A stretch of 11,024 nt of DNA from contig JAFQKM010000076.1 of the NCBI GenBank assembly GCA_017396925.1, positions 1-11,024 of the forward strand. Reading direction: 5' to 3'. This stretch comes from Clostridia bacterium (GTDB lineage Bacteria; Bacillota; Clostridia; Oscillospirales; Butyricicoccaceae). Below, one piece after another: positions 1-6,304 of the stretch. The stretch's first letter is position 1, and the number at the start of each line of letters is the position of its first letter. The notes beneath the pieces were generated by a model. It was not told the origin of the DNA, ran no database searches, and saw only the letters and a program-made list of their open reading frames with translations. The position numbers and the translations under genes are program-made.

Positions 1-328
1 CTACAAGGGCAAGGAGCTGCACATCGCCATCGTCAACGGCCTGCGTACAGCATCCGAAGTTCTGGAAAAGGTCAAGAGCGGCGAGAGCAACTACCACTTT
101 ATCGAGATCATGGCCTGCAAGCGCGGCTGCGTAGCCGGCGGCGGCCAGCCCTTCCCCGTAGTCAGCGCCACCAAGGACGCACGTCTGCAGGGTCTCTACA
201 AGACCGACAAGCGATCGCTGATCAAGCTGTCCAGCGAGAACCCCCTGATCGACAAGGCTTATAACGGCATCCTGCAGGGCAAGGTCCACAAGCTGCTGCA
301 CAACGGACATTCCCACGAAAATCATTAA
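1..328 (+). CDS. [FeFe]-hydrogenase-like protein, C-terminal part (5' end outside window)
   Basis: This is the last 108 codons of a gene that enters from the left in frame 2 and stops at TAA 326-328. The residues IMACKRGCVAGGGQP match the third H-cluster signature of [FeFe]-hydrogenases (MxCxxGCxxGGGQP), whose two cysteines help hold the catalytic iron cluster. The tail that follows (LYKTDK, then SENPLID, then KVHKLLH) matches the usual end of the hydrogenase large domain. Known family role: reversible reduction of protons to H2 with ferredoxin or NAD(P)H-linked electrons, in the cytoplasm of anaerobes. The common Pro-Gly between the cysteines is replaced by Lys-Arg, which I associate with some non-classical clostridial subgroups. 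The subgroup, partner subunits and any bifurcating role cannot be judged without the upstream part. The protein ends in a His-rich tail (HNGHSHENH). A non-hydrogenase sensory homologue remains possible. Confidence 0.85.
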   Translation, partial: YKGKELHIAIVNGLRTASEVLEKVKSGESNYHFIEIMACKRGCVAGGGQPFPVVSATKDARLQGLYKTDKRSLIKLSSENPLIDKAYNGILQGKVHKLLHNGHSHENH

Positions 329-489
329 GATTTTCGCGGGGACCCTTTGAAATCCATAGATTTCCGGAAAATGAATTCCCGGAAATCGGCGGCGGCATTG
401 GCCGCCGGTCGCGCCCCGGCGCTCCATGAAAACCACTGAGGCTTTCGCGGAGTCACCCTGTCCTTTAAAACACCACCAATCTTAAAGGA
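313..489 (+). other. Hairpin-rich 3' region after the hydrogenase gene
   Basis: No convincing gene lies between the hydrogenase stop and the terminators, but many short inverted repeats do. They are: 316-323 with 329-336 (8 bp, the stop codon TAA lying in the loop); 349-354 with 359-364 (6 bp); 362-367 with 379-384 (TTCCGG/CCGGAA, an alternative to the previous one); 387-393 with 401-407 (7 GC pairs); 428-434 with 440-446 (7 positions, one A-C mismatch); and 461-468 with 482-489 (8 bp). None has a U-tract, so they are not simple terminators. They could form a folded 3' untranslated region that stabilises the hydrogenase transcript, or a decayed intergenic repeat element. The stems are read directly from the sequence; any function is inference. 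Confidence 0.5.
317..452 (+). repeat. Imperfect direct repeat of a small hairpin (317-341 and 428-452)
   Basis: The 25 bases at 317-341 and 428-452 agree at 19 positions, and all six differences are transitions. Each copy is a 7-position stem with a five-base loop followed by CGCGG. One pair differs on both sides in a compensating way (T322-A330 versus C433-G441), while another pair has become A-C in the second copy. The first copy contains the hydrogenase stop codon. Confidence 0.5.
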
Positions 490-515
490 TCGGATCACCA
501 CTTAACTTTATCTTC

Positions 516-548
516 AAGGCTCTCCCGACGCACCGGGAGAGCCTTTTT
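516..548 (+). terminator. Intrinsic terminator of the hydrogenase transcript
   Basis: A perfect 12-bp stem (516-527 with 534-545) and a six-base loop are followed by a run of five T (544-548), so it ends transcripts on the plus strand. It lies about 190 bases after the hydrogenase stop. The reverse direction has only two A before the stem, so it should act one way only. Confidence 0.93.
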
Positions 549-554
549 GTATGC

Positions 555-588
555 AAAAAAAGAAAACTCCCCGCAAGGGGAGTTTTCT
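555..588 (-). terminator. Intrinsic terminator of the gcv operon
   Basis: A perfect 12-bp stem (561-572 with 577-588) is closed by a GCAA loop on the plus strand (TTGC on the minus strand). The A run 555-561 becomes the U-tract on the minus strand. It starts 13 bases after the stop codon of the dihydrolipoyl dehydrogenase gene and is separated by only six bases from the oppositely directed hydrogenase terminator, insulating two converging transcripts. Confidence 0.93.
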
Positions 589-601
589 GCATGATGATGA
601 T

Positions 602-2005
602 TTATTTCTTCTTGCGGGGAGGGGCCATGTGGATGGCTCTGCCGAAAACAGCTTCGGCAGCTTCACCGACCGCCTCTTCGACGGTAGGATGGGGGCGGAT
701 GAGGGAAGCGAACTGATGGAGGGTCAGGCCCTGGGCAATGGCCAGTGCCAGCTCACCCACCATGTCGGTGGCGCGGGCACAGTAGAGCAGAGCGCCGACC
801 AGCTTGTGGTTTTCGTCGGCGATGACCTTGATGAAACCGCCCTGTCCGCTGATCAGCGACTTGCCGTTGGCGCCCATCAGGAACTTGCCGGTTTTGACCG
901 GAATCCCCTTGGCCTTGGCTTCGCCTTCGGAAAGGCCGACAGCGGCGATTTCAGGGGTGGTATAGACGCAGGAGGGAACAAGGCTCAGGTCGGTGTGGAA
1001 GGCTTCGCCGGCGATGTGTGCGGCAGCTGCCAGACCCTGCGCCGAGGCCACATGGGCCAGCTGGGCATAGCCGTTTACGGCGTCACCGATGACATAGAGG
1101 CCGGGAGCGGCCAGCATGTGCTCGTCGACATTGACACGGCCGCGTTCGATGGACAGGCCCAGCTCGCAGCCAAAGACGGTGTCGGTATTGGCGCGTCTGC
1201 CGACCGACAGCAATACGGCATCACCTTCGGCAAAGGTCTCTTCTCCTTTGGAGGTGACGAAATTGCAGCGCAGGCCGTTTTCAGCCTTTTCGATGCCGGT
1301 CACCTTGGCGCCGGCAAAAATCGAAACGTTCTGCTTCTTGAGTGCAGCGCCGACATACTGGGCAACATCGCGGTCGAGAATGGGCAGAATGCGGTCGGCT
1401 GCTTCAACAACCGTGACCTTGGTGCCCAGCGCGCTGTAGGCACTGGCCATTTCAATGCCGATAACACCGCCGCCGATGATGGTCAGGCTGTTCAGCTGGG
1501 GCAGTTCGGCCAGAATGTGGTCGCTGGTCCATACGCCTTCCAGATCTGCACCGGGGATGGGCAGCAGAACCGGACGGGAGCCGACGGCGACAACGATGTT
1601 TTCGGCGGTAAAGACGGTCTTTGCGCCTTCGCTGTCGGTGACTTCAACGGTGCCGGGGGCGGTGACAATGCCGGTACCCTGCAGAACAGTAACGCCATTC
1701 TGCTTGAGCAGGCCGGCGATGCCCTCGCGGAGCTGGGCCGAGACCTGTTCTTTGCGATTGCGCAGTGCGGCATAGTCGACCGACAGATTTTCGGCCTGCA
1801 GGCCAATGGCGGCGCCTTCGCGCAGCTCCTGATAGAGCTCGGCGGTGTGCAGGACGGTCTTGGTGGGGATGCAGCCGCGGTTGAGGCAGGTGCCGCCCAG
1901 CTGATCGCGTTCGACCAGCAGGACCTGCTTGCCATACTGGGCCAGACGGATGGCGCATTCATAGCCGCCGGGGCCGCCGCCGATGATAATGACTTGATAT
2001 TCCAT
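602..2005 (-). CDS. lpdA: Dihydrolipoyl dehydrogenase (glycine cleavage system L-protein)
   Basis: A 467-residue FAD flavoprotein that reoxidises the dihydrolipoyl arm of GcvH and passes the electrons to NAD+. The N-terminal FAD-binding motif GGGPGG is at about residues 9-14, and the redox disulfide lies in GGTCLNRGCIPTK (Cys40 and Cys45). A second Rossmann motif (IIGGGVIGIE) follows in the middle, and VIGDA in the FAD domain. The C-terminal dimer domain carries HPTVEE, giving the His439/Glu444 pair at the usual five-residue spacing. Length is typical, and there is no N-terminal lipoyl domain. I chose ATG at 2003-2005 because a GAGGTG ribosome binding site (2012-2017) sits six bases upstream; an in-frame GTG at 2012-2014 lies inside that site. 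It is the last gene of the gcv operon, 33 bases after the lipoate ligase. No 2-oxoacid dehydrogenase genes are nearby, so service to GcvH is the natural role, though it could serve other complexes too. Confidence 0.96.
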   Translation of the reverse strand: MEYQVIIIGGGPGGYECAIRLAQYGKQVLLVERDQLGGTCLNRGCIPTKTVLHTAELYQELREGAAIGLQAENLSVDYAALRNRKEQVSAQLREGIAGLLKQNGVTVLQGTGIVTAPGTVEVTDSEGAKTVFTAENIVVAVGSRPVLLPIPGADLEGVWTSDHILAELPQLNSLTIIGGGVIGIEMASAYSALGTKVTVVEAADRILPILDRDVAQYVGAALKKQNVSIFAGAKVTGIEKAENGLRCNFVTSKGEETFAEGDAVLLSVGRRANTDTVFGCELGLSIERGRVNVDEHMLAAPGLYVIGDAVNGYAQLAHVASAQGLAAAAHIAGEAFHTDLSLVPSCVYTTPEIAAVGLSEGEAKAKGIPVKTGKFLMGANGKSLISGQGGFIKVIADENHKLVGALLYCARATDMVGELALAIAQGLTLHQFASLIRPHPTVEEAVGEAAEAVFGRAIHMAPPRKKK

Positions 2006-2038
2006 AGTGAACACCTCGCAGAAATGAGATAAGATGGA

Positions 2039-3037
2039 TCATTCGATCTGTGTGCAGAGCAGCCCAATGGCGTCGCGCAGCATGGTGTGGTGCAGGGGAT
2101 CACCATCGGGCAGCCGATCGGTCAGCGCTTCGAGGGCGGCAGGGGTGAAGAGGCAGCCTTCCAGCAGGGCAGGAAGCGACAGAAGAAACTCGGCGTCCAT
2201 GCCGTCGGAATAAAGCTGCACCTGTCGAAGTATGCCGCCCTGAACGGTGTATTCGATGGTCAGACCGCCCCAGGGAAAGCGTCCGTCGGCGCGGTCGGAA
2301 AAGGCTGTGTTGGAGCCCAGCAGCCAGCTGCGCTCGGCAAACTCGGCGGCGCGGGCACGGATGGCGTCCCAATCGATCATGGCATCCGGGAGGGGAACGG
2401 GGATGCCGCCATAGATCCCGGCGAAAGAGGCCAGCAGCTTCTGCTGCAGATCCGGGATGGTCAGATCGGGCAGAAGCTCACGCAGATTGACCACGCGGGA
2501 GCGTACCGAGGCGACCCCCTTGGAGGCCAGCTTGGCCTTGGAGACGTTGAGATAGCGGGACATGGCCTCGCCGTCGGTGTCGACAAGCAGGGTGCCGTGA
2601 TGATAGCAGTATACGCCCATGCGGTAAAAGGCATTGCCCGAAAACTTGCGGCCGTCGATGGTCACATCGTTGCGGCCGGTCTTCATGGCCGGCAGACCGT
2701 AGCTGCGCACAGCATCTTCGATGACCGAAAGCTGACGGTCGATGTCATAATCGGGTTTGTGCACCAGAAAGGTGAAATTAAGGTTGCCCATATCATGATA
2801 AACGGCGCCGCCGCCCGAGAGCCTGCGGGCCAGATGGCCGCCATCGGCTTCCAGCGCAGCAATGCGGCATTCGCTCCAGGCATTCTGGTTGCGGCCGATG
2901 ACCACCGTGCGTGCATTCTGCCAGAGATAGAGGATGCACTGCCCGGGCGCTGTGTGCAGCATGAGCCACTCTTCCAGCGCCAGATTTTCATAGGGGTCGG
3001 TGCAGTCGGTCATATAATAATGCAGCTGTTCGATCAT
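2039..3037 (-). CDS. lplA: Lipoate-protein ligase A
   Basis: A 332-residue enzyme that activates free lipoate with ATP and attaches it to the acceptor lysine of lipoyl-domain proteins, here most likely GcvH. The catalytic domain shows ENLALEEWL near residues 17-25, the RRLSGGGAVYHD motif at 71-82, GRNDVTIDGRKFSGNA at 121-136 with the probable catalytic Lys131, and HHGTLL near 146. The phrase KLASKGVASVRSRV near 169-182 is typical of bacterial LplA. The final ~80 residues (from RFPWGGLTIEY on) match the LplA accessory C-terminal domain, so this is the full two-domain form, about the length of the E. coli enzyme. The start is ATG 3035-3037, with GAGGTG (3044-3049) six bases upstream; the GTG inside that site is rejected. 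It sits between gcvPB and lpdA. An octanoyltransferase of the same fold (LipM type) is a less likely alternative because of the C-terminal domain. Confidence 0.94.
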   Translation of the reverse strand: MIEQLHYYMTDCTDPYENLALEEWLMLHTAPGQCILYLWQNARTVVIGRNQNAWSECRIAALEADGGHLARRLSGGGAVYHDMGNLNFTFLVHKPDYDIDRQLSVIEDAVRSYGLPAMKTGRNDVTIDGRKFSGNAFYRMGVYCYHHGTLLVDTDGEAMSRYLNVSKAKLASKGVASVRSRVVNLRELLPDLTIPDLQQKLLASFAGIYGGIPVPLPDAMIDWDAIRARAAEFAERSWLLGSNTAFSDRADGRFPWGGLTIEYTVQGGILRQVQLYSDGMDAEFLLSLPALLEGCLFTPAALEALTDRLPDGDPLHHTMLRDAIGLLCTQIE

Positions 3038-3055
3038 AAAAGGCACCTCTTTGCC

Positions 3056-3090
3056 AAAACAGCGCCGCCAATCGAGATTGACGGCGCTGT
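3056..3090 (-). terminator. Intercistronic hairpin between gcvPB and lplA (possible weak terminator or attenuator)
   Basis: Bases 3059-3067 pair perfectly with 3082-3090 (9 bp, mostly GC). After one mismatch, 3069-3072 pair with 3077-3080 around a CGAG loop. On the minus strand the stem is followed by only four T (3059-3056), then G, so it would be a leaky terminator or an RNA-processing/stability hairpin. It begins 16 bases after the gcvPB stop and ends just before the lplA ribosome binding site, where it could lower expression of lplA and lpdA relative to the gcv genes. Confidence 0.45.
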
Positions 3091-3106
3091 GGATAGAAGG
3101 ATAAAA

Positions 3107-4546
3107 TTATTCGGCAGGTGTCCAGCGGAGGATGGGCTGACGTGCAGCGCCGACCTCGTCGGGACGGCCGATGGGCGTGTTGAAGGGTGCGTCGTGGAGG
3201 CGCTGGCCGTCTTCCTTGGCTTCGGCCAGGATCTTGCCATAAACCTCAGCAGCAGCATCCAGGGTCTCCTTGCTTTCGGTCTCGGTGGGCTCGACCATCA
3301 GGGCCTCATGTACGATGAGGGGGAAGTACATCGTGGGAGGATGCATGCCATAGTCCAGCAGACGCTTGGCGATCTCCATAGCCGATGCACCGGTCTCCTT
3401 CTTGAGCTTGCCGATATCCATAACGAACTCGTGCATGCAGAAGCCGGGATAAGCCATGTCATAGCCCAGATCGGCCAGCTTCTTCATCAGATAGTTGGCG
3501 TTGAGGACGGCGCCCTGCGAAGCGGCGGGGATGCCTTCTTTGCCCAGGCTCAGAACATAGGTCAGTGCACGGATGACAACGAGGAAGTTGCCATAGAGGC
3601 TGCGCATACGGCCGAGGGAGGCCTCGGGAGCGTGCAGATGGTATCCTTCTTCGGTCTTGACAACAACGGGGGTGGGCAGGAACTGGGCCAGATGGGCCTT
3701 GCAGCCGACAGGACCGCTGCCGGGGCCGCCGCCGCCGTGGGGGGTCGAGAAGGTCTTGTGCAGGTTCAGATGGATGCAGTCGAAGCCCATGTCGCCGGGA
3801 CGGGCCATGCCCATAACGGCATTGAGGTTGGCGCCGTCGTAATAGCAGAGGCCGCCTGCCTCGTGGACGATCTTGGTGATCTCGAGGATGTTGGGATCAA
3901 AGATACCGACAGTATTGGGGTTGGTCAGCATCAGGCCGGCAGTGTCGGGACCGACCGCCTTGCGCAGACCGTCCAGATCGACACAGCCCTTCTCGTCGGA
4001 GGGGATGTTGACAACGCTGAAGCCGGCCATAACGGCGGAAGCGGGGTTGGTGCCGTGGGCCGAGTCGGGAACGATGATCTTGGTACGGGCTGTATCGCCG
4101 CGGCTCTGGTGATAGGCGCGGATCAGCAGCAGACCGGTATATTCACCGTGGGCACCGGCCGAAGGCTGGAGCGTCATGGCGTCCATGCCGGTGATCTCCT
4201 GCAGCAGCTCGGTGGCTGTATACATAGCCTCAAGGGCGCCCTGAACGGTCGACTCGGGCTGGAGGGGATGCAGCTTGGTAAAGCCGGGCAGTGCAGCCAT
4301 ATCCTCGTTGATGCTGGGATTGTACTTCATGGTGCAGGAACCCAGAGGATAGAAGCCGTCGTTGACGCCGAAGGTCTGCTTGGCCAGCTCGGTATAATGG
4401 CGCTCGACTTCGATCTCGGCCAGCTGGGGCAGGGCAGGGGCTTCGGCACGCAGGAGGTCTGCGGGCAGCTCATATGCAGGGGTCGAGCAGCAGGGCAGCA
4501 GCTCGCTCTTATGTCCTACGGTGCTTCTTTCAAACAGGAGCTTCAC
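3107..4546 (-). CDS. gcvPB: Glycine dehydrogenase (decarboxylating) subunit 2
   Basis: A 479-residue subunit with the pyridoxal-phosphate site of the two-part P-protein. With GcvPA it decarboxylates glycine and transfers the aminomethyl group to the lipoyl arm of GcvH. The cofactor lysine is Lys264 in HLNLHKTFSTPHGGGGPG, a hallmark of the family. Other typical segments are FYPLGSCTMKYNP (65-77), LQPSAGAHGEY (126-136), DSAHGTNPAS (161-170) and YYDGANLNA (235-243). Length matches GcvPB of other Firmicutes. I place the start at GTG 4544-4546, which overlaps the gcvPA stop (GTGA, four shared bases). An exceptionally strong AAGGAGGTGG site (4554-4563) lies seven bases upstream, inside the gcvPA end. 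The open frame continues farther upstream, but only as a shadow of gcvPA. The overlap indicates translational coupling and equal subunit amounts. Confidence 0.97.
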   Translation of the reverse strand: MKLLFERSTVGHKSELLPCCSTPAYELPADLLRAEAPALPQLAEIEVERHYTELAKQTFGVNDGFYPLGSCTMKYNPSINEDMAALPGFTKLHPLQPESTVQGALEAMYTATELLQEITGMDAMTLQPSAGAHGEYTGLLLIRAYHQSRGDTARTKIIVPDSAHGTNPASAVMAGFSVVNIPSDEKGCVDLDGLRKAVGPDTAGLMLTNPNTVGIFDPNILEITKIVHEAGGLCYYDGANLNAVMGMARPGDMGFDCIHLNLHKTFSTPHGGGGPGSGPVGCKAHLAQFLPTPVVVKTEEGYHLHAPEASLGRMRSLYGNFLVVIRALTYVLSLGKEGIPAASQGAVLNANYLMKKLADLGYDMAYPGFCMHEFVMDIGKLKKETGASAMEIAKRLLDYGMHPPTMYFPLIVHEALMVEPTETESKETLDAAAEVYGKILAEAKEDGQRLHDAPFNTPIGRPDEVGAARQPILRWTPAE

Positions 4547-5859
4547 TGTGCAGCCACCTCCTTCAGGATCTCGACCAGGCGGTCGATCTGGTTCTTGTTG
4601 TTCATTTCGGTTGCACACCACAGGATGCCGCCCTCGACAGGCAGGCCGCCAAGGATGCCCTTTTCGGCCAGCTTTTCGTTGAGCAGCTGGGGGCAGATAG
4701 GGCATTCAGTGACAAACTCGTGGAAGAAAGGCGCATTGTGGCGCAGGCCGAAGCCGGGGATCTTGGCGATCTCGGATGCGGCATAATGGGCGTTGCTCAG
4801 GCACTGCTTTGCGCAGTCGGCTAGGCCGTCGGGACCCATGGAGGCCAGATAGACGGCGGCGGTCAGAGCGCAGAGGGCCTGGTTGGAGCAGACGCTGGAA
4901 GAGGCCTTTTCGCGGCGGATGTGCTGCTCGCGGGCCTGCAGGGTCAGGACGAATGCACGGTTGCCCTTGGCGTCGGTAGTCTGACCGACGATGCGGCCGG
5001 GCAGCTTACGCATCATGGCCTGTGTTGCGGCCATAAAGCCCAGATAGGGGCCGCCGAAAGCCATGGGAATACCCAGAGGCTGGCCTTCGCCGACGGCGAT
5101 ATCGGCGCCGTAAGCGCCGGGGGTCTTGAGGATGCCCAAAGTCATGGGATTGACAACGGCAACCGCCTTGGCGCCCACAGCATGGGCAGCTTCGGTCAGT
5201 GCATCGCAGTTTTCCAGCAGACCGTAATAGTTGGGGTTCTGGAAGAGGACGCAGGCGTCGTCGGCCTTGAGGGCGGCCGACAGAGCTGCGGGATCGGTCA
5301 GACCGTTCTGTACGGGCAGGATCTCAACGGGAATACCGCGGCTGCCGCAGTAGGTCTGGATGACTTCGATGAAATGGGGGTTGAGTGCACCCGAAACAAC
5401 GGCACAGCTGCGCTTGCGTTCCTGGCACATAACAACGGCTTCGGCTGCTGCGGTGGCGCCGTCATAGACCGATGCGTTGGAAACATCCATGCCGGTCAGC
5501 TGGCAGATCATGGTCTGATACTCGAAGATCGACTGCAAAACACCCTGACTGATTTCGGCCTGATAGGGGGTATAGGCAGTGAGGAACTCCTTCTTGGAGG
5601 TAACTGCCTTGACGATCGAGGGGATATAGTGGTTGTAAGCGCCGGCACCGCGGAAAACGGTGGAGAAGCGCTTGTTCTTGTCGGCCATGGCGGTCAGCAT
5701 TTCGCCGACTTCCAGCTCGCTCATCCCCTCGGGGATGTTGAGGTGATCGACCAGCATCTCACTGGGGATGCAGTCGAACAGCTGCTGTACCGAAGTCAGG
5801 CCAAGGCTTTCCAGCATGGCCTGCTGCGCCGCAGCAGAGTTGGGGATGTAGCCACCCAT
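4543..5859 (-). CDS. gcvPA: Glycine dehydrogenase (decarboxylating) subunit 1
   Basis: A 438-residue partner of GcvPB in the alpha2-beta2 P-protein. It corresponds to the N-terminal half of the single-chain P-protein of enterobacteria and mammals and has no cofactor lysine of its own. Family segments visible: MGGYIPNS at the start, FRGAGAYNHYIP (69-80), TAYTPYQAEISQG (94-106), NASVYDGATAAAEA (128-141), and later EGQPLGIPMAFGGPYLG and RIVGQT. Length is normal. The start is ATG 5857-5859, preceded by GGAGGAGG (about 5869-5876), which lies inside the last codons of gcvH. Only four bases separate it from the gcvH stop, so translation is probably coupled. The gene ends in the GTGA overlap with gcvPB. 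Confidence 0.97.
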   Translation of the reverse strand: MGGYIPNSAAAQQAMLESLGLTSVQQLFDCIPSEMLVDHLNIPEGMSELEVGEMLTAMADKNKRFSTVFRGAGAYNHYIPSIVKAVTSKKEFLTAYTPYQAEISQGVLQSIFEYQTMICQLTGMDVSNASVYDGATAAAEAVVMCQERKRSCAVVSGALNPHFIEVIQTYCGSRGIPVEILPVQNGLTDPAALSAALKADDACVLFQNPNYYGLLENCDALTEAAHAVGAKAVAVVNPMTLGILKTPGAYGADIAVGEGQPLGIPMAFGGPYLGFMAATQAMMRKLPGRIVGQTTDAKGNRAFVLTLQAREQHIRREKASSSVCSNQALCALTAAVYLASMGPDGLADCAKQCLSNAHYAASEIAKIPGFGLRHNAPFFHEFVTECPICPQLLNEKLAEKGILGGLPVEGGILWCATEMNNKNQIDRLVEILKEVAAQ

Positions 5860-5863
5860 GGTG

Positions 5864-6244
5864 TTAGGCCTCCTCCTGGCAGGAAGCGTCGTATTCGTCG
5901 CCGGTCAGCAGGTTTTCGGTCTCTGTGATCTCGCCAACGCGGATCATCCATGCGTCATAGCAGCTCTCGTTGATCAGAGCGGGGTTGTCCAGCAGCTCTT
6001 CGTTGATCTCGGTGACAACACCTGTGACGGGGGAGAAGACGTCGGAAACGGCCTTAACAGACTCCAGGTTGCCGAAGCTCTCGCCGGCTGTAACAGCGTC
6101 GCCAACCTCGGGCAGTTCGACGAAGACGATGTCGCCCATGGAATCCTGTGCGAAATCGGTCAGGCCGATCTCGGCTGTGTTTTCACCGGTCATCTTGACC
6201 CACTCGTGGGACTTGGAATACTTCAGGTTAGCAGGTGTGTTCAT
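5864..6244 (-). CDS. gcvH: Glycine cleavage system H protein (lipoyl carrier)
   Basis: A 126-residue carrier protein whose lipoylated lysine shuttles the aminomethyl intermediate between P-, T- and L-proteins. The acceptor is Lys64 in NLESVKAVSDV, the same position as in well-studied GcvH proteins. KYSKSHEWVK near the start, GLTDFAQDSMGDIVFVELP (27-45) and FSPVTGVVTEIN (70-81) are family segments. The start is ATG 6242-6244, with GGAGGAA (about 6251-6257) seven bases upstream; an in-frame TTG at 6257-6259 overlaps that site and is rejected. The C-terminus is extended by a short acidic tail (ASCQEEA), whose codons also supply the gcvPA ribosome binding site. A 60-base AT-rich gap separates it from gcvT. 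Confidence 0.97.
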   Translation of the reverse strand: MNTPANLKYSKSHEWVKMTGENTAEIGLTDFAQDSMGDIVFVELPEVGDAVTAGESFGNLESVKAVSDVFSPVTGVVTEINEELLDNPALINESCYDAWMIRVGEITETENLLTGDEYDASCQEEA

Positions 6245-6304
6245 AATAATTTCCTCCAATAATAATTTCAGAATATGAGATTTTTGATTTGTCTTGAATG
6301 GGCC

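Noticed and set aside
551..2032. A 493-codon plus-strand open frame opposite lpdA
   Set aside because: Mirror of lpdA with no family resemblance. Its ATG lies in the operon terminator's A-tract region, with no separate promoter or ribosome binding site.
2006..2038. Possible GTG starts for lpdA (2014) and lplA (3046), and TTG for gcvH (6259)
   Set aside because: Each of these codons lies within or at the edge of the ribosome binding site of a correctly spaced downstream ATG that begins the family-typical N-terminus.
4547..4705. Upstream extension of gcvPB into gcvPA
   Set aside because: The extension translates an overlapping frame of gcvPA and gives a peptide unlike any GcvPB N-terminus; the GTG at 4546 has the ideal ribosome binding site.
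2087..4786. An 899-codon plus-strand open frame opposite lplA, gcvPB and gcvPA
   Set aside because: It runs antisense through three clearly recognisable enzymes, its protein is low-complexity (Gly/Ala/Val/Asp/Gln) with no motif, and GC-rich third positions readily keep the opposite strand open.
6245..6304. Possible internal promoter between gcvT and gcvH (TTCAAG, 17 bases, TATTCT on the minus strand)
   Set aside because: Both boxes match consensus poorly, and AT-rich gaps give such hits by chance; read-through from gcvT explains expression.
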